64,000 nucleotides of DNA from Nocardioides luteus (GCF_014648595.1 NZ_BMRK01000003.1:189287-253286); one strand, 5' to 3'; positions 55,927-64,000 are shown, counted from the stretch's first letter. Notes: generated by a model not told the origin, from the sequence alone. Numbers and translations: made by a program.

Positions 55927-56094
55927 GAAAACCACGCTAGCGGCGAGCGCCGACATCCGCCGCCGATCTGCCAGGAGCGAACATCGCGGACCGATTCGCG
56001 ACCCCGCCGGACAGGGCGTACGCAGCGGGCCTATCATCCTCCCCAATCTCGATCGGCCAGGGAGGGCCGAGGGAAGATCGAGGAAGGACCCCAG

Positions 56095-57213
56095 TTGGCA
56101 TCGCCGAGGCAGCCCCGCACGGGCGAAGAAGCCGAGAAGTACGCCGCGGAGCACCTGCAGTCTCTCGGCTGGCCCGACGCCGCCCCCTCGGGGAGCACCT
56201 CGGCCGCCGACATCGACATCATCGGTGGCCGGCCCGACAACGTCGCGGTCGCGCAGGTCGTGCTGACCCGCGCGCCCACCGAGGCGCGCACCGTCTGCGC
56301 GGTCCGCGGCGCGGGCTACGCCTACGACGCCCGCACGGTCGCGCTCTTCAGCCGGGCAGGCTTCACCGTCGATGCGGTCGAGTGGGCAGACCGGGTCCGG
56401 GTCGCGCTCTTCGAGTTCGCGGCCGACGGCTCGATCCGCCCGCACGGGAAACACGCCGCCGAGCTGGTCACCACCGCCACCGCACCCGCCCCACCGACGC
56501 CCGGCAAGGCGCCCGAGCCGACCCGTGGCCGCCACGCCGACTCCTCGCCCCGCACCGGCAGCTTCAACTTCACCTCCAAGATCCCGGTCGTCCGGCCGCG
56601 CCGGAAGGCCGGCGAGCGGGCTGCCGAGAAGACCGCCGAGAAGGCTCCGGAGAAGGTCGCCGAGAAGGTCCTCACGAAGCTCCCCGTCACGCCGGCGGAG
56701 GTCGTTTCCGCCAAGATCCCGAGCACCCCGGGCATCGCGCCCGAGGCGGTCCCGAACGTGCCGGAGCGGATCGCCGGTCCGACGACGGGGTCGACCCCGG
56801 CAATGACGGGATCGGTCCCTGCCGTGACCGGGTCGGTCCCGGCGTACTCCACGATGAGCATCCCGAAGGCCCCGACCCCGCCCCCTCACGAGCGCTGGGT
56901 CCCCGACAGCCTGGGCCCGGTCCTGGATGCGATCGCGCGGGCTGCGCAGCTGCCGGTCGTGCTCGTGCTCGGCTCCGACCAGCGCGCCGAGTGGGTGCGG
57001 CAGACGTTCCAGGTCCCGACCATCACGGTCACCGACGAGAGCGTGCTGCCGATGCTGCTCTCGCTGGTGACGGGCCGGGAGTCGCAGTACGCCAGCGGCG
57101 ACTCCTACCACAAGGTCGACGGCCTCAAGCCGCAGGGCGAGCGGGCGCTGGAGTCGTGGCGGGCGTGGGAGGCGTACGACCGCGCGATGGCGATCTATCG
57201 CCGCGCGGTCTGA
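56095..57213 (+). CDS. Putative restriction-endonuclease-like protein with repetitive linker
   Basis: A 372-residue protein. Residues about 10-110 resemble a degenerate Mrr-like/PD-(D/E)xK fold (EEAEKYAAEHLQSLGWPDA ... ADIDIIGG ... VAVAQVVLT), but the usual catalytic Lys after Q is absent. A long linker (about 120-270) contains Lys/Glu repeats (AEKTAEKAPEKVAEK) and TGSVPAV-type repeats. The last 90 residues (LGPVLDAIARAAQLPVVLVLGSDQ ... YHKVDGLKPQGERALESWRAWEAYDRAMAIYRR) form a conserved helical domain of unknown role. AGGAAGG before TTG 56095 supports this start. Confidence 0.55.
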   Translation: MASPRQPRTGEEAEKYAAEHLQSLGWPDAAPSGSTSAADIDIIGGRPDNVAVAQVVLTRAPTEARTVCAVRGAGYAYDARTVALFSRAGFTVDAVEWADRVRVALFEFAADGSIRPHGKHAAELVTTATAPAPPTPGKAPEPTRGRHADSSPRTGSFNFTSKIPVVRPRRKAGERAAEKTAEKAPEKVAEKVLTKLPVTPAEVVSAKIPSTPGIAPEAVPNVPERIAGPTTGSTPAMTGSVPAVTGSVPAYSTMSIPKAPTPPPHERWVPDSLGPVLDAIARAAQLPVVLVLGSDQRAEWVRQTFQVPTITVTDESVLPMLLSLVTGRESQYASGDSYHKVDGLKPQGERALESWRAWEAYDRAMAIYRRAV

Positions 57214-57338
57214 GCATCCGCGGTCGCTCAGCCCCGGTCAGGGCCCGACGGTGAGGCCGCAGCCGGACAGGTGTTACCGAACGATGACGGATCCGCAGGG
57301 TCCTGTCGCCGGGGCCGCGGCGCTGGCACAGTGAAGCC

Positions 57339-58178
57339 ATGACTGGGCAGACCACAGGGTTGGACACCACAGAGTTGAACACTGGGCAGACGCCGCGCGC
57401 CGAGATCGGAGTCATCGGCGGGACCGGGCTCTACGAGTTCCTCACCGACGCCGAGGAGGTGCAGGTCGAGACGCCGTACGGCGACCCCTCGGCGCCGGTC
57501 ACGGTCGGCACCGTCGCGGGCCGGTCGGTGGCCTTCGTGCCCCGCCACGGCCGCTCGCACCAATACCCGCCGCACGCCATCCCCTACCGCGCCAACCTCT
57601 GGGCGCTGCGGTCGCTCGGCGTGACCCAGGTGCTCTCCCCCAGCGCGGTCGGCGGGCTCCGCCCGGAGGTCGCACCCGGCGACCTGGTCACCCCCGACCA
57701 GCTGGTCGACCGCACCTGGCGGCGCATCCCCAGCTATGTCGAGCGGGGCGCCACCCACGTACCTCTCGCCGACCCCTACTGCGCCCGCATCGCCAAGACG
57801 TACGCAGCCGCCGACCCGTCGGTGAAGACCGGCGGCACACTCATCGTGATCGAGGGGCCGCGGTTCTCGACGCGCGCGGAGTCGATCCACCACGCCGCGC
57901 AGGGCTGGACGCTGGTCGGGATGACCGGTGCCCCGGAGGCGGCGCTCGCCCGCGAGCTGCGGATGTGTTACGCCCCGTTGTGCCTGGTCACCGACATGGA
58001 TGCCGGTGCAGCCGAGGGTGAGGGGGTCGACGAGGACGACGTCTACGCGCTCTTCGCCGAGAACCTGGAGCGGATGCGCACGGTGCTCGCCGACACGATC
58101 GGCAGCCTCCCCGACCCGGCCGGCTGCTCCTGCTCGTCCTGGGCCGACGGCAAGCAGCTCGCCTACGACATCCCATGA
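57339..58178 (+). CDS. mtnP: S-methyl-5'-thioadenosine phosphorylase / purine nucleoside phosphorylase family
   Basis: Phosphorolysis of 5'-methylthioadenosine (or a purine nucleoside) for methionine and adenine salvage. The 279-residue product has IGVIGGTGLYEF, PRHGRSHQYPPHAIPYRANLWALRSLG, IEGPRFSTRAES, and MTGAPEAALARE. The base-specificity region reads VTDMDAG with an Asp, favouring an adenine nucleoside. The start is uncertain by up to 15 residues, because the first 20 (GQTTGLDTTELNTGQTP) look like low complexity. The stop overlaps the ATG of the next gene, an epimerase, so both are coupled. Confidence 0.88.
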   Translation: MTGQTTGLDTTELNTGQTPRAEIGVIGGTGLYEFLTDAEEVQVETPYGDPSAPVTVGTVAGRSVAFVPRHGRSHQYPPHAIPYRANLWALRSLGVTQVLSPSAVGGLRPEVAPGDLVTPDQLVDRTWRRIPSYVERGATHVPLADPYCARIAKTYAAADPSVKTGGTLIVIEGPRFSTRAESIHHAAQGWTLVGMTGAPEAALARELRMCYAPLCLVTDMDAGAAEGEGVDEDDVYALFAENLERMRTVLADTIGSLPDPAGCSCSSWADGKQLAYDIP

Positions 58179-59230
58179 GGGTCCTGCTCACCGGCTCGGC
58201 CGGCTTCATCGGCACCGCGATCGGCCGGGTCCTGGAGGAGGCCGGCCATGAGGTCGTACGTGTCGACGTGCTGCTGCCGATGGCCCACGGCCGATCGGCG
58301 CAGGCGCCGGACGGCACCCACCGGGTGGACGTGCGCGATGCCGACTCCTGGGGCTCGCTGCTGGACGGCGTCGACGCGGTCTGCCACCAGGCGGCGGTGG
58401 TCGGGGCAGGCGTGACCGTCGCCGACCTCCCGCTCTACGCCGCCCACAACGACCTCGGCACGGCAGCCCTGCTGGCGGCGATGAGCGCTCACGGCGTCTC
58501 GCGACTGGTGCTCGCCTCGTCGATGGTCGTCTACGGCGAGGGGCGCTACGTCTGCGCGACCCACGGCGACCGGGTGCCGCCGCCCCGGTCGCGGGCCGCG
58601 CTCGACGCAGGCGACTTCGAGAACCACTGCGACCTCTGCGGTGGTGCGCTGACCTGGGCAGAGGTCAGCGAGTCCGCCCGCCTCGACCCGCGCAGCTCGT
58701 ATGCGGCCAGCAAGGTCGCGCAGGAGCACTACACCTCCGCGTGGACCCGCCAGGCCGACTCGACGGCGATCGCGCTGCGCTACCACAACGTCTACGGCCC
58801 GCACATGCCCGCCGACACCCCCTATTCCGGCGTCGCCGCGATCTTCCGCTCCTCGCTGGAGCGCGGCGAGGCGCCGCAGGTCTTCGAGGACGGCGGCCAG
58901 CAGCGCGACTTCGTCCACGTCGACGACGTCGCTCGGGCCAACCTGGCTGCGCTCGAGGCGACCGCGACCCGGGAGCCCGGCACCCTGGCCGCCTACAACG
59001 TCGCCTCCGGCCACCCGGTCACGATCAGCGAGGTCGCCTCGCTGGTGGCGAAGGGCGCCGGCCGCGAGGTCGCACCTGCGGTCACCGGCCGCTACCGCAT
59101 CGGCGACGTACGCCATGTCGTCGCGTCCCCGTTGCTCGCGGAGAAGGAGCTCGGCTTCCGCGCCGAGGTGCTGCCCGAGGTCGGGCTGCCGGCGTTCGCC
59201 ACGGCGCCGCTGCGGCCGCCCGCGGGGTAA
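58175..59230 (+). CDS. NAD-dependent epimerase (dTDP-L-rhamnose 4-epimerase-like)
   Basis: A 351-residue extended SDR protein. GSAGFIGTAIG (7-17) binds NAD, SSMVVYGEG holds the catalytic Ser region, and YAASKVAQEHY has the Tyr-x3-Lys pair. Between them is an insert with CATHGDRVPPPRSR and a Cys-x2-Cys (HCDLCGG), as in dTDP-L-rhamnose 4-epimerases, where such an insert is typical. It likely makes a dTDP-6-deoxy sugar for surface glycans. The ATG overlaps the mtnP stop (ATGA), an unexpected pairing of nucleoside salvage with sugar metabolism. Confidence 0.78.
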   Translation: MRVLLTGSAGFIGTAIGRVLEEAGHEVVRVDVLLPMAHGRSAQAPDGTHRVDVRDADSWGSLLDGVDAVCHQAAVVGAGVTVADLPLYAAHNDLGTAALLAAMSAHGVSRLVLASSMVVYGEGRYVCATHGDRVPPPRSRAALDAGDFENHCDLCGGALTWAEVSESARLDPRSSYAASKVAQEHYTSAWTRQADSTAIALRYHNVYGPHMPADTPYSGVAAIFRSSLERGEAPQVFEDGGQQRDFVHVDDVARANLAALEATATREPGTLAAYNVASGHPVTISEVASLVAKGAGREVAPAVTGRYRIGDVRHVVASPLLAEKELGFRAEVLPEVGLPAFATAPLRPPAG

Positions 59231-59239
59231 GGTCGTAGG

Positions 59240-60574
59240 TCACCAGCTGGTGTGGAGCAGGTGCTCGACGAGCAGCGCGGTGGCCAGCTGGAGCGCCAGG
59301 CCGGGGCGGCGCCACCGTTCGGGCAGGAGCGCACAACCGAGGGTCAGCCACGGGATGAACGGCAGCCAGATCCGCTCGACCTCGGCACGGCTCATCTGGG
59401 AGGCGTCGGCCAGCGCGACCATCGCCACCGCGGCGGCGACGAGCACCACGACCACCCGAGCCGACCGGTCGCGCCACGACGCCCAGGTCGCGCCGAGACC
59501 GGCGCCGACGAGCGGGCCTGCGCTGATCGCGAGCGCGGCCAGGTTGGCCCAGGTCCAGTAGGCGCCCGGACGCTCGCTGGCGAGGCCGTCCCAGTAGCGC
59601 TCGACCAGCACCGGATAGGCCTCCCACCACAGGAAGCCACCGAGGGTGAAGGCGAGGGAGACGGCGAGCGCGGCCACCACCGCGACCGGCAACAACCGCC
59701 ACGCGCGGCCCAGCCCGATCACCGCGAGCGCGAGGACTCCGGTGAGCGGCAGCCCGTAAGAGGTGTAGACGGCGTACCCGAGCAGCAGGCCCCCGCCGAC
59801 CGCCGCCGCGATGCCCGCCATCGTGCGCGGCCGGCGTGAGGCGAGCGCGAGACAGGCCATCCCCCAGCCGACGGTCGTCGCCATCACCGCGTCGGCCGAG
59901 ACAGCGGCGAAGACCGCGGCCGGCGAGAGCACGAGGTACGGAGCAACCGTCCGCGCCGCCGGCTCGCCGCCGAGCGCGCGCACCGTCGTCATCACCGCGA
60001 GCGGCAGGGTCGCCGCGATCGCGACGACGACCAGTCCTGCTGCCAGGTCACCGCCGAGACCGACCTTCACGAGCAGCACGAAGAAGAGCAGCATCCCCGG
60101 CGGGTGACCGGCGATGTGGACCGGCCAGTTGCCCGCGGGCGCGGAGTAGGGGATCCGGGCGACGTACTCCCCCAGCAGCCCCGCCACGTCGTCCACCGAC
60201 CGAGCGGTGCGGAGGTACTCCGACGGGCTCCCGAGCACGCCGGAGATGCCCTCGGGTCCGTCCACGAGCGCCAGCGCGAGCAGCCAGACCAGCCCAGCCG
60301 CGTACGCGACGACGAGCAGCCGCCGCCACGGCAGCCGGGTCGCGAGCGCGTCGGCCCAGCGCAGCGCAGCGAGCGCGAGCAGCACCGCCGGGACGGTGCC
60401 GATCCCCGCCTTGACCTCCGGGAACCCGTGCAGCGGCGGGAAGGTGCCGTCCTCGATGTGCCTGCGGGTCCACACCTGCCAGTCGAAGAGCGGCGGCACG
60501 ACGATCGCCGCGGCCACCAGGACCAGCGTGACGACGAGCCCCGCCAGGGCGGCGCGGTGAGCTGAGGAGTTCAC
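59240..60574 (-). CDS. Polytopic membrane protein, GT-C glycosyltransferase-like
   Basis: A 444-residue protein with about 10-12 hydrophobic segments. Early external loops contain acidic residues (FDWQVWTRRHIEDGTFPPLHGFPEVKAG) and a later loop HIAGHPPGMLLFF, as in lipid-linked-sugar GT-C enzymes and related mannosyltransferases, but no single family signature is certain. It probably transfers a sugar from a polyprenyl-phosphate donor outside the membrane, which would match the GT2 gene just upstream on the opposite strand. It starts at GTG 60574, and its end is 9 bases from the convergent epimerase gene's end. Confidence 0.72.
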   Translation of the reverse strand: MNSSAHRAALAGLVVTLVLVAAAIVVPPLFDWQVWTRRHIEDGTFPPLHGFPEVKAGIGTVPAVLLALAALRWADALATRLPWRRLLVVAYAAGLVWLLALALVDGPEGISGVLGSPSEYLRTARSVDDVAGLLGEYVARIPYSAPAGNWPVHIAGHPPGMLLFFVLLVKVGLGGDLAAGLVVVAIAATLPLAVMTTVRALGGEPAARTVAPYLVLSPAAVFAAVSADAVMATTVGWGMACLALASRRPRTMAGIAAAVGGGLLLGYAVYTSYGLPLTGVLALAVIGLGRAWRLLPVAVVAALAVSLAFTLGGFLWWEAYPVLVERYWDGLASERPGAYWTWANLAALAISAGPLVGAGLGATWASWRDRSARVVVVLVAAAVAMVALADASQMSRAEVERIWLPFIPWLTLGCALLPERWRRPGLALQLATALLVEHLLHTSW

Positions 60575-60686
60575 GACTGCGAGCGTAGGTGTGGAAGAGC
60601 CCGACCAGCGGCCTGCCACGGCCCCGTCATCGGACCGTAAGATCTCCTGGCCCCATTCGGGCCGGTGCGTTCCTACAGTCGATGCC

Positions 60687-61379
60687 ATGGCCGAAACCCG
60701 CCCCGAGACGGGGCCAGAGACGGGTCCCGAGACCGACCTCGTGCTGCCGTGCCGCGACGAGGCCGCCGCCCTGCGCGAGCTGCTGCCGCGCGTGCCGGAG
60801 TCGCTCTCCGTGATCGTCGTCGACAACGGCTCGACCGACGGCACCGCCGACGTCGCCCGCTCGCTGGGTGCGCGCGTGGTGTCCGAGTCGCGGCCGGGGT
60901 ACGGCGCCGCGGTGCACGCCGGGCTGGTGGCCGCGACCGCGCCGTACGTCGTGGTGATGGACGGCGACGGCTCCTTCGACCCCGCGGCCGCGCTGGCGCT
61001 GGTCGACGCGGTCATGCGCGGCGATGCCGACCTCGCTCTGGGCTGCCGCCGCCCGGTGAGCCGCGCCGCGCAGCCCTGGCACGCCAAGGTCGGCAACCGG
61101 CTGGTGCTCAGCGCGCTGCGACGCCGCACCGGCCTGCGGGTGCGCGACATCGCCCCGCTGCGCGCGGCCCGCCGGGAGGCGCTGCTCAACCTCGGTGTCG
61201 AGGACCGGCGCTCGGGGTATCCCGTCGAGCTCCTCGACCGCGCGGCCCGGGCCGGCTGGCGGGTGCACGAGATCGACGTCGACTACCACCCCCGGACCGC
61301 GGGGACCCGCTCGAAGGTCTCGGGATCGGTGCGCGGCAGCCTGCGGGCCGCGTACGACTTCTGGCGGGTGCTCTCGTGA
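60687..61379 (+). CDS. GT2 family glycosyltransferase (dolichol-phosphate-sugar synthase-like)
   Basis: A 230-residue enzyme: DLVLPCRDEAAALRELLPRVPE, SVIVVDNGSTDGTADVARSLGA, the metal-binding YVVVMDGDGSFDP (DGDGS), LGCRRPV, and GYPVELLDRAARAGWRVHEIDVDYHPR. These fit polyprenyl-phosphate sugar transferases or UDP-sugar GT2 enzymes. The start at ATG 60687 is eight bases after TACAGT (60674-60679), so the transcript may be leaderless; there is no ribosome site. The N-terminus has a short ETGPETGPET repeat. It begins the coupled run to 64000. Confidence 0.83.
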   Translation: MAETRPETGPETGPETDLVLPCRDEAAALRELLPRVPESLSVIVVDNGSTDGTADVARSLGARVVSESRPGYGAAVHAGLVAATAPYVVVMDGDGSFDPAAALALVDAVMRGDADLALGCRRPVSRAAQPWHAKVGNRLVLSALRRRTGLRVRDIAPLRAARREALLNLGVEDRRSGYPVELLDRAARAGWRVHEIDVDYHPRTAGTRSKVSGSVRGSLRAAYDFWRVLS

Positions 61380-62035
61380 CCGCGCCGACGATGCTCCTGG
61401 TCGCGAAGGCGCCGGTCCCGGGGACGGTGAAGACCCGGCTCGCGGCCACCGTCGGGGCGGCCGCGGCCACCGGCGTCGCGGCGGCCGCGCTGCTCGACAC
61501 GATCGACGCGTGCACCCTGGCGGTCGGCCCGGAGCGGTGCCGCCTGGCACTTGCCAACGAGCTCGATGACGGACTCCGGGCGGACGAGATCCGGACCGCA
61601 CTCTCGGGCTGGACGATCGCGCCGCAGCACGGTGATGGTTTCGCGGACCGGCTCGCCAACGCCCACGCCGAGGCCGACGGGCCGGTCGTACAGATCGGCA
61701 TGGACACACCCCAGGTGACCCCGGACGGGCTGCTGGCGGTGGCCGACGGCCTGACCAACGCCGACGCCGTGCTGGCGCCCGCCGAGGACGGCGGCTGGTG
61801 GGCGCTCGCGCTCCGCGACCCCTCCGCCGCGACCGCTCTTCGCGAGGTGCCCATGTCCACCCCCGAGACGTACGCAGCCACCCGCTCCGCCCTCGAACGG
61901 CTCGGCCTGCGGGTCGGCGTCGGGGAGCGGCTCCGCGACGTCGACCACCTCGCCGACGTCGCTCCGGTGGCCGCGGCCGCTCCGAGCACCCGGTTCGCCG
62001 CGGCCGCCGCCGAGATCGCGCGGGTCACCCGATGA
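61376..62035 (+). CDS. TIGR04282 family glycosyltransferase-like protein (DUF2064)
   Basis: A 219-residue protein. MLLVAKAPVPGTVKTRLAATVG is the clear signature of this family, whose activity is not firmly known but whose fold is of the GT-A/nucleotidyltransferase type. VQIGMDTPQVTPDGL and LAPAEDGGWWALAL follow, typical for the family. GTG 61376 overlaps the upstream stop as GTGA. The family is often found beside GT2 genes in uncharacterised clusters. Confidence 0.85.
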   Translation: MTAPTMLLVAKAPVPGTVKTRLAATVGAAAATGVAAAALLDTIDACTLAVGPERCRLALANELDDGLRADEIRTALSGWTIAPQHGDGFADRLANAHAEADGPVVQIGMDTPQVTPDGLLAVADGLTNADAVLAPAEDGGWWALALRDPSAATALREVPMSTPETYAATRSALERLGLRVGVGERLRDVDHLADVAPVAAAAPSTRFAAAAAEIARVTR

Positions 62036-62745
62036 CCGCGCTCGCGGCGGAGACTGCTTTCGCGGCGGAGACTGCTTTCGCGCACGCCTTCGCCAGCGAG
62101 GAGTGCCGGGTGGTGAGCATCGACGGCAGGTCCTCGCGGCTGCCGGTCGAGGACTGGACCCGCACCGCCGACGCCGCCGACCTGGCGCTGCTCGCGCACT
62201 GCGCCGGACCGACGGTCGACCTCGGCTGCGGCCCCGGCCGGATGACCGCTGCGCTCACCGCCCGCGGCCTGCCCTCGCTCGGGGTGGACGTGGTCCCGGA
62301 GGCCGTCGCCGAGGCGGAGTCCCGTGGCGGGCGGGCGGTGTGCCGCGACCTGTTCGAGCCGCTGCCCGGCGAGGGCTGGTGGGCGACCGCCCTGCTCGCC
62401 GACGGCAACATCGGGATCGGCGGGGACCCGCTCGCACTCCTCTCCCGGGTGCGCCGACTGCTGGTCCCGGGCGGCCGGGTGGTCGCCGAGGTGCACCCTC
62501 CCGGCACCCCGAGCGGGCCGCTGCTCGCGGAGCTGGTCTGCGGCTGCGGCGGCTCCTCACCGTTCCCCTGGGCGGTCGTCGGTGCCGACGCGATCGGCGC
62601 GATCGCGGCCGAGGCCGGGCTCGTCGTCCGTCGGCTCGAAGCGTTGCCGCAGGTTCGCCGGAAAGACCCGCACCCTGCCGCCCGCACCCCGCTGACGCCC
62701 GCCGGCGAGCGGTGGGTCGCCGTGCTCGTGGAGGACGTCCGATGA
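62032..62745 (+). CDS. Class I SAM-dependent methyltransferase
   Basis: A 237-residue protein with motif I VDLGCGPGRMTAALTARGL (about 65-83), an acidic end to strand 2 (GVDVVPEAVAEAE), and VPGGRVVAEVHPPG. The substrate is unknown. The N-terminus contains a perfect in-frame tandem duplication of 18 bases (62043-62078) giving AAETAF twice. ATG 62032 overlaps the upstream stop (ATGA), and its own stop overlaps the next ATG. It may methylate a sugar or lipid made by the operon. Confidence 0.83.
   Translation: MTALAAETAFAAETAFAHAFASEECRVVSIDGRSSRLPVEDWTRTADAADLALLAHCAGPTVDLGCGPGRMTAALTARGLPSLGVDVVPEAVAEAESRGGRAVCRDLFEPLPGEGWWATALLADGNIGIGGDPLALLSRVRRLLVPGGRVVAEVHPPGTPSGPLLAELVCGCGGSSPFPWAVVGADAIGAIAAEAGLVVRRLEALPQVRRKDPHPAARTPLTPAGERWVAVLVEDVR
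62043..62078 (+). repeat. In-frame 18-bp tandem duplication
   Basis: CGCGGCGGAGACTGCTTT occurs twice in a row, adding six residues (AAETAF) to the N-terminus of the methyltransferase. The perfect identity suggests a recent slippage event. Confidence 0.85.
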
Positions 62746-63884
62746 GGATCCCGACCGAGGCCTCGTTCACCTCGCGCCTGCGCAGCGCCGCGGTCGCCGC
62801 CCGGGTCGGCCTGTGGCTCGGCGTCTGCTTCGTGGTCGCGCTCGGGACCGGCCTGATCAGCCACTACGCCCAGCTCGACCGCCAGTCGGTGCCGCTGCCG
62901 ACCAGCCCGTCGTGGCTCTACAAGCTCACCCAGGGTCTCCACGTCGCCGCCGGCACCGCCGCGATCCCGCTGCTCCTGGTCAAGCTGTGGGTGGTCTTCC
63001 CGAAGCTCTTCCAGCCGGTGCCGCGGAAGGTCCGCGAGGCGCTGCCGACCGCGCTGGAGCGCGGCTCGATCGCCATCCTGGTCAGCACGTCGCTGGTGCA
63101 GCTCACCACCGGCATGCTCAACGTCGCCCAGTGGTATCCGTGGGGCTTCAGCTTCCGCGCCACCCACTACGCCCTCGCCTTCGTCGCCGTCGGAGCGCTG
63201 CTGGTCCACATAGCGGTGAAGCTGCCGATCGTCCGCGACGCGCTGACCGGCGACGTCGATGACACCACCCACGACCGGCCCACCGCCCGGAGCGCCGGGC
63301 CGGTCAGCCGCCGTGCGGTCCTGACCCTGGCCGGGGCCTCGGCGCTGGGCGCCGCCTTCCTCTACACCGCCGGCACCGTCCCCGGCGTCGGCCGCCTCGC
63401 CGCCCTCTCCTCCCGGTCCCGGAAGAGCGGCGTCCCAATCAACCGGACGGCCCGCTCGGCCGGCGTGGTGGCCGCCGCGACCAACGCCGACTACCGGCTC
63501 GAGGTCGCCCACGGCAGCGCCACCAGGGCTCTGACCCGCGACGACCTGGTCGCCATGGAGCAGCGCACCTGCGCCCTGCCGATCGCCTGCGTCGAGGGCT
63601 GGAGCGTGACCGGCGAGTGGACCGGCGTACGCCTCCGTGACCTGCTCGACCTGGTCGGTGCCCCGAATGGCCGGGACGTGCGGATCCGGTCGATCCAGAC
63701 CTTCAGCGCCTCCTCGGACACCGTGCTCCCGGCGAGCTTCGCCGACGACGACCGCACCCTGATGGCGCTCGGCCTCGACGGCGAGACGCTGTCGATCGAC
63801 CACGGCTACCCGGTCCGGCTGATCGCACCCGACCGTCCCGGTGTCATGCAGACCAAGTGGGTCTCCCGGATCGAGGTGCTCTGA
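62742..63884 (+). CDS. Membrane molybdopterin-dependent oxidoreductase (sulfite-oxidase/YedY-like)
   Basis: A 380-residue protein. The N-terminal 170 residues contain about four membrane segments resembling a cytochrome b561-type anchor (VGLWLGVCFVVALGTGLISHY; LTQGLHVAAGTAAIPLLLVKLW; FRATHYALAFVAVGALLVHIAVKL). Residues about 250-380 form a sulfite-oxidase/YedY-type molybdopterin domain: TCALPIACVEGWSVTGEWTGVRL, with Cys283 the expected Mo ligand, then SFADDDRTLMALGLDGETLSIDHGYPVRLIAP. The His residues in the membrane part could bind heme. Redox partner and substrate are unknown. ATG 62742 overlaps the methyltransferase stop. Confidence 0.85.
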   Translation: MRIPTEASFTSRLRSAAVAARVGLWLGVCFVVALGTGLISHYAQLDRQSVPLPTSPSWLYKLTQGLHVAAGTAAIPLLLVKLWVVFPKLFQPVPRKVREALPTALERGSIAILVSTSLVQLTTGMLNVAQWYPWGFSFRATHYALAFVAVGALLVHIAVKLPIVRDALTGDVDDTTHDRPTARSAGPVSRRAVLTLAGASALGAAFLYTAGTVPGVGRLAALSSRSRKSGVPINRTARSAGVVAAATNADYRLEVAHGSATRALTRDDLVAMEQRTCALPIACVEGWSVTGEWTGVRLRDLLDLVGAPNGRDVRIRSIQTFSASSDTVLPASFADDDRTLMALGLDGETLSIDHGYPVRLIAPDRPGVMQTKWVSRIEVL

Positions 63885-64000
63885 TGAGACTCGCACGCGG
63901 TGGGCTGGTCCTGGTCGGCACCGCCGGGATGGCGTACGGAGCCTGGCTGCTGCTCAGCCGGCAGGACCTCGGCCAGATCGCCGAGGTCGTGGTCTGGCTG
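63884..64000 (+). CDS. Membrane protein, cut off by the window end
   Basis: Only the first 39 codons are visible. MRLARGGLVLVGTAGMAYGAWLLL is a basic N-terminus followed by one hydrophobic segment, so a membrane protein is likely. The ATG overlaps the upstream stop by one base (TGATG), continuing the coupled operon. Its identity cannot be judged from this fragment. Confidence 0.6.
   Translation, partial: MRLARGGLVLVGTAGMAYGAWLLLSRQDLGQIAEVVVWL

Noticed and set aside
56740-56860. Possible minisatellite encoding TGSVPA-type repeats
   Set aside because: The unit is only about three copies and diverged; it is better described as a low-complexity protein linker.

Overview
The window is very GC-rich, with tightly packed genes, many GTG starts and frequent 4-base ATGA/GTGA overlaps. 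The gene order ftsH-folE-folP-folB-folK and panC-panD-coaX-lsr2-clpC is an actinobacterial signature. Together with Lsr2, an HPRT-TilS-FtsH block, a ClgR-type clpC promoter and many copies of a GGTCTCGACAGGCTCGACC repeat, this points to Nocardioides or a close relative in the Nocardioidaceae. It is ordinary chromosome, with no phage, rRNA or tRNA seen. No stretch over 300 bases lacks a gene; the longest gaps are 10797-11046, 4423-4659 and 38009-38243.

Layout. 1-4983: a membrane-anchored protein, mutY, clpC and lsr2. 5107-10796 (minus strand): one tightly coupled vitamin/cofactor operon, DUF2520-panC-panD-nadB-nadC-coaX, for pantothenate/CoA and NAD precursors. 11047-23371: a cell-envelope polysaccharide block with a bifunctional CDP-ribitol synthase, an acyltransferase, a double methyltransferase, a GT4 glycosyltransferase, a pyruvyl-transferase/GT8-like fusion, and a 1186-residue GT2/glycerophosphotransferase fusion. 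These suggest a decorated poly(polyol-phosphate) (teichoic-acid-like) polymer. 23491-30742: the folate operon with ftsH, interrupted by a second pyruvyl-transferase gene. 30901-36364: a lipoprotein-like protein, hpt, tilS, a DUF2342 metalloprotease, dacB and ppa.

36405-38220 is a small accessory cassette. An AbiEi-like/nuclease-like gene and a frameshifted P-loop kinase gene lie between two inverted copies of a ~90-bp element built from palindromes. 38244-45283 holds an acyl-CoA oxidase-like gene, a PAP2 phosphatase and a thiamine ABC transporter (thiBPQ) under a TPP riboswitch; a repeat array is wedged between thiP and thiQ. 45344-57213 holds mixed metabolic genes: GNAT, MBL hydrolase, a PrmC-like methyltransferase, a Cds1-like cysteine enzyme, mqo, a flavoprotein, and a regulator/MFS pair.

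57339-64000 starts with an MTA-phosphorylase coupled to a dTDP-rhamnose-4-epimerase-like gene and a GT-C-like membrane protein. It ends in a five-gene, fully overlapping operon (GT2, TIGR04282 glycosyltransferase, methyltransferase, membrane molybdopterin oxidoreductase, cut-off membrane protein) whose joint function is not obvious.

The most notable structure is repetitive. Three families of short palindromic repeats occur. One of them is inserted in frame in three protein genes, always in the frame giving the peptide VSTGST (or VPTGST).
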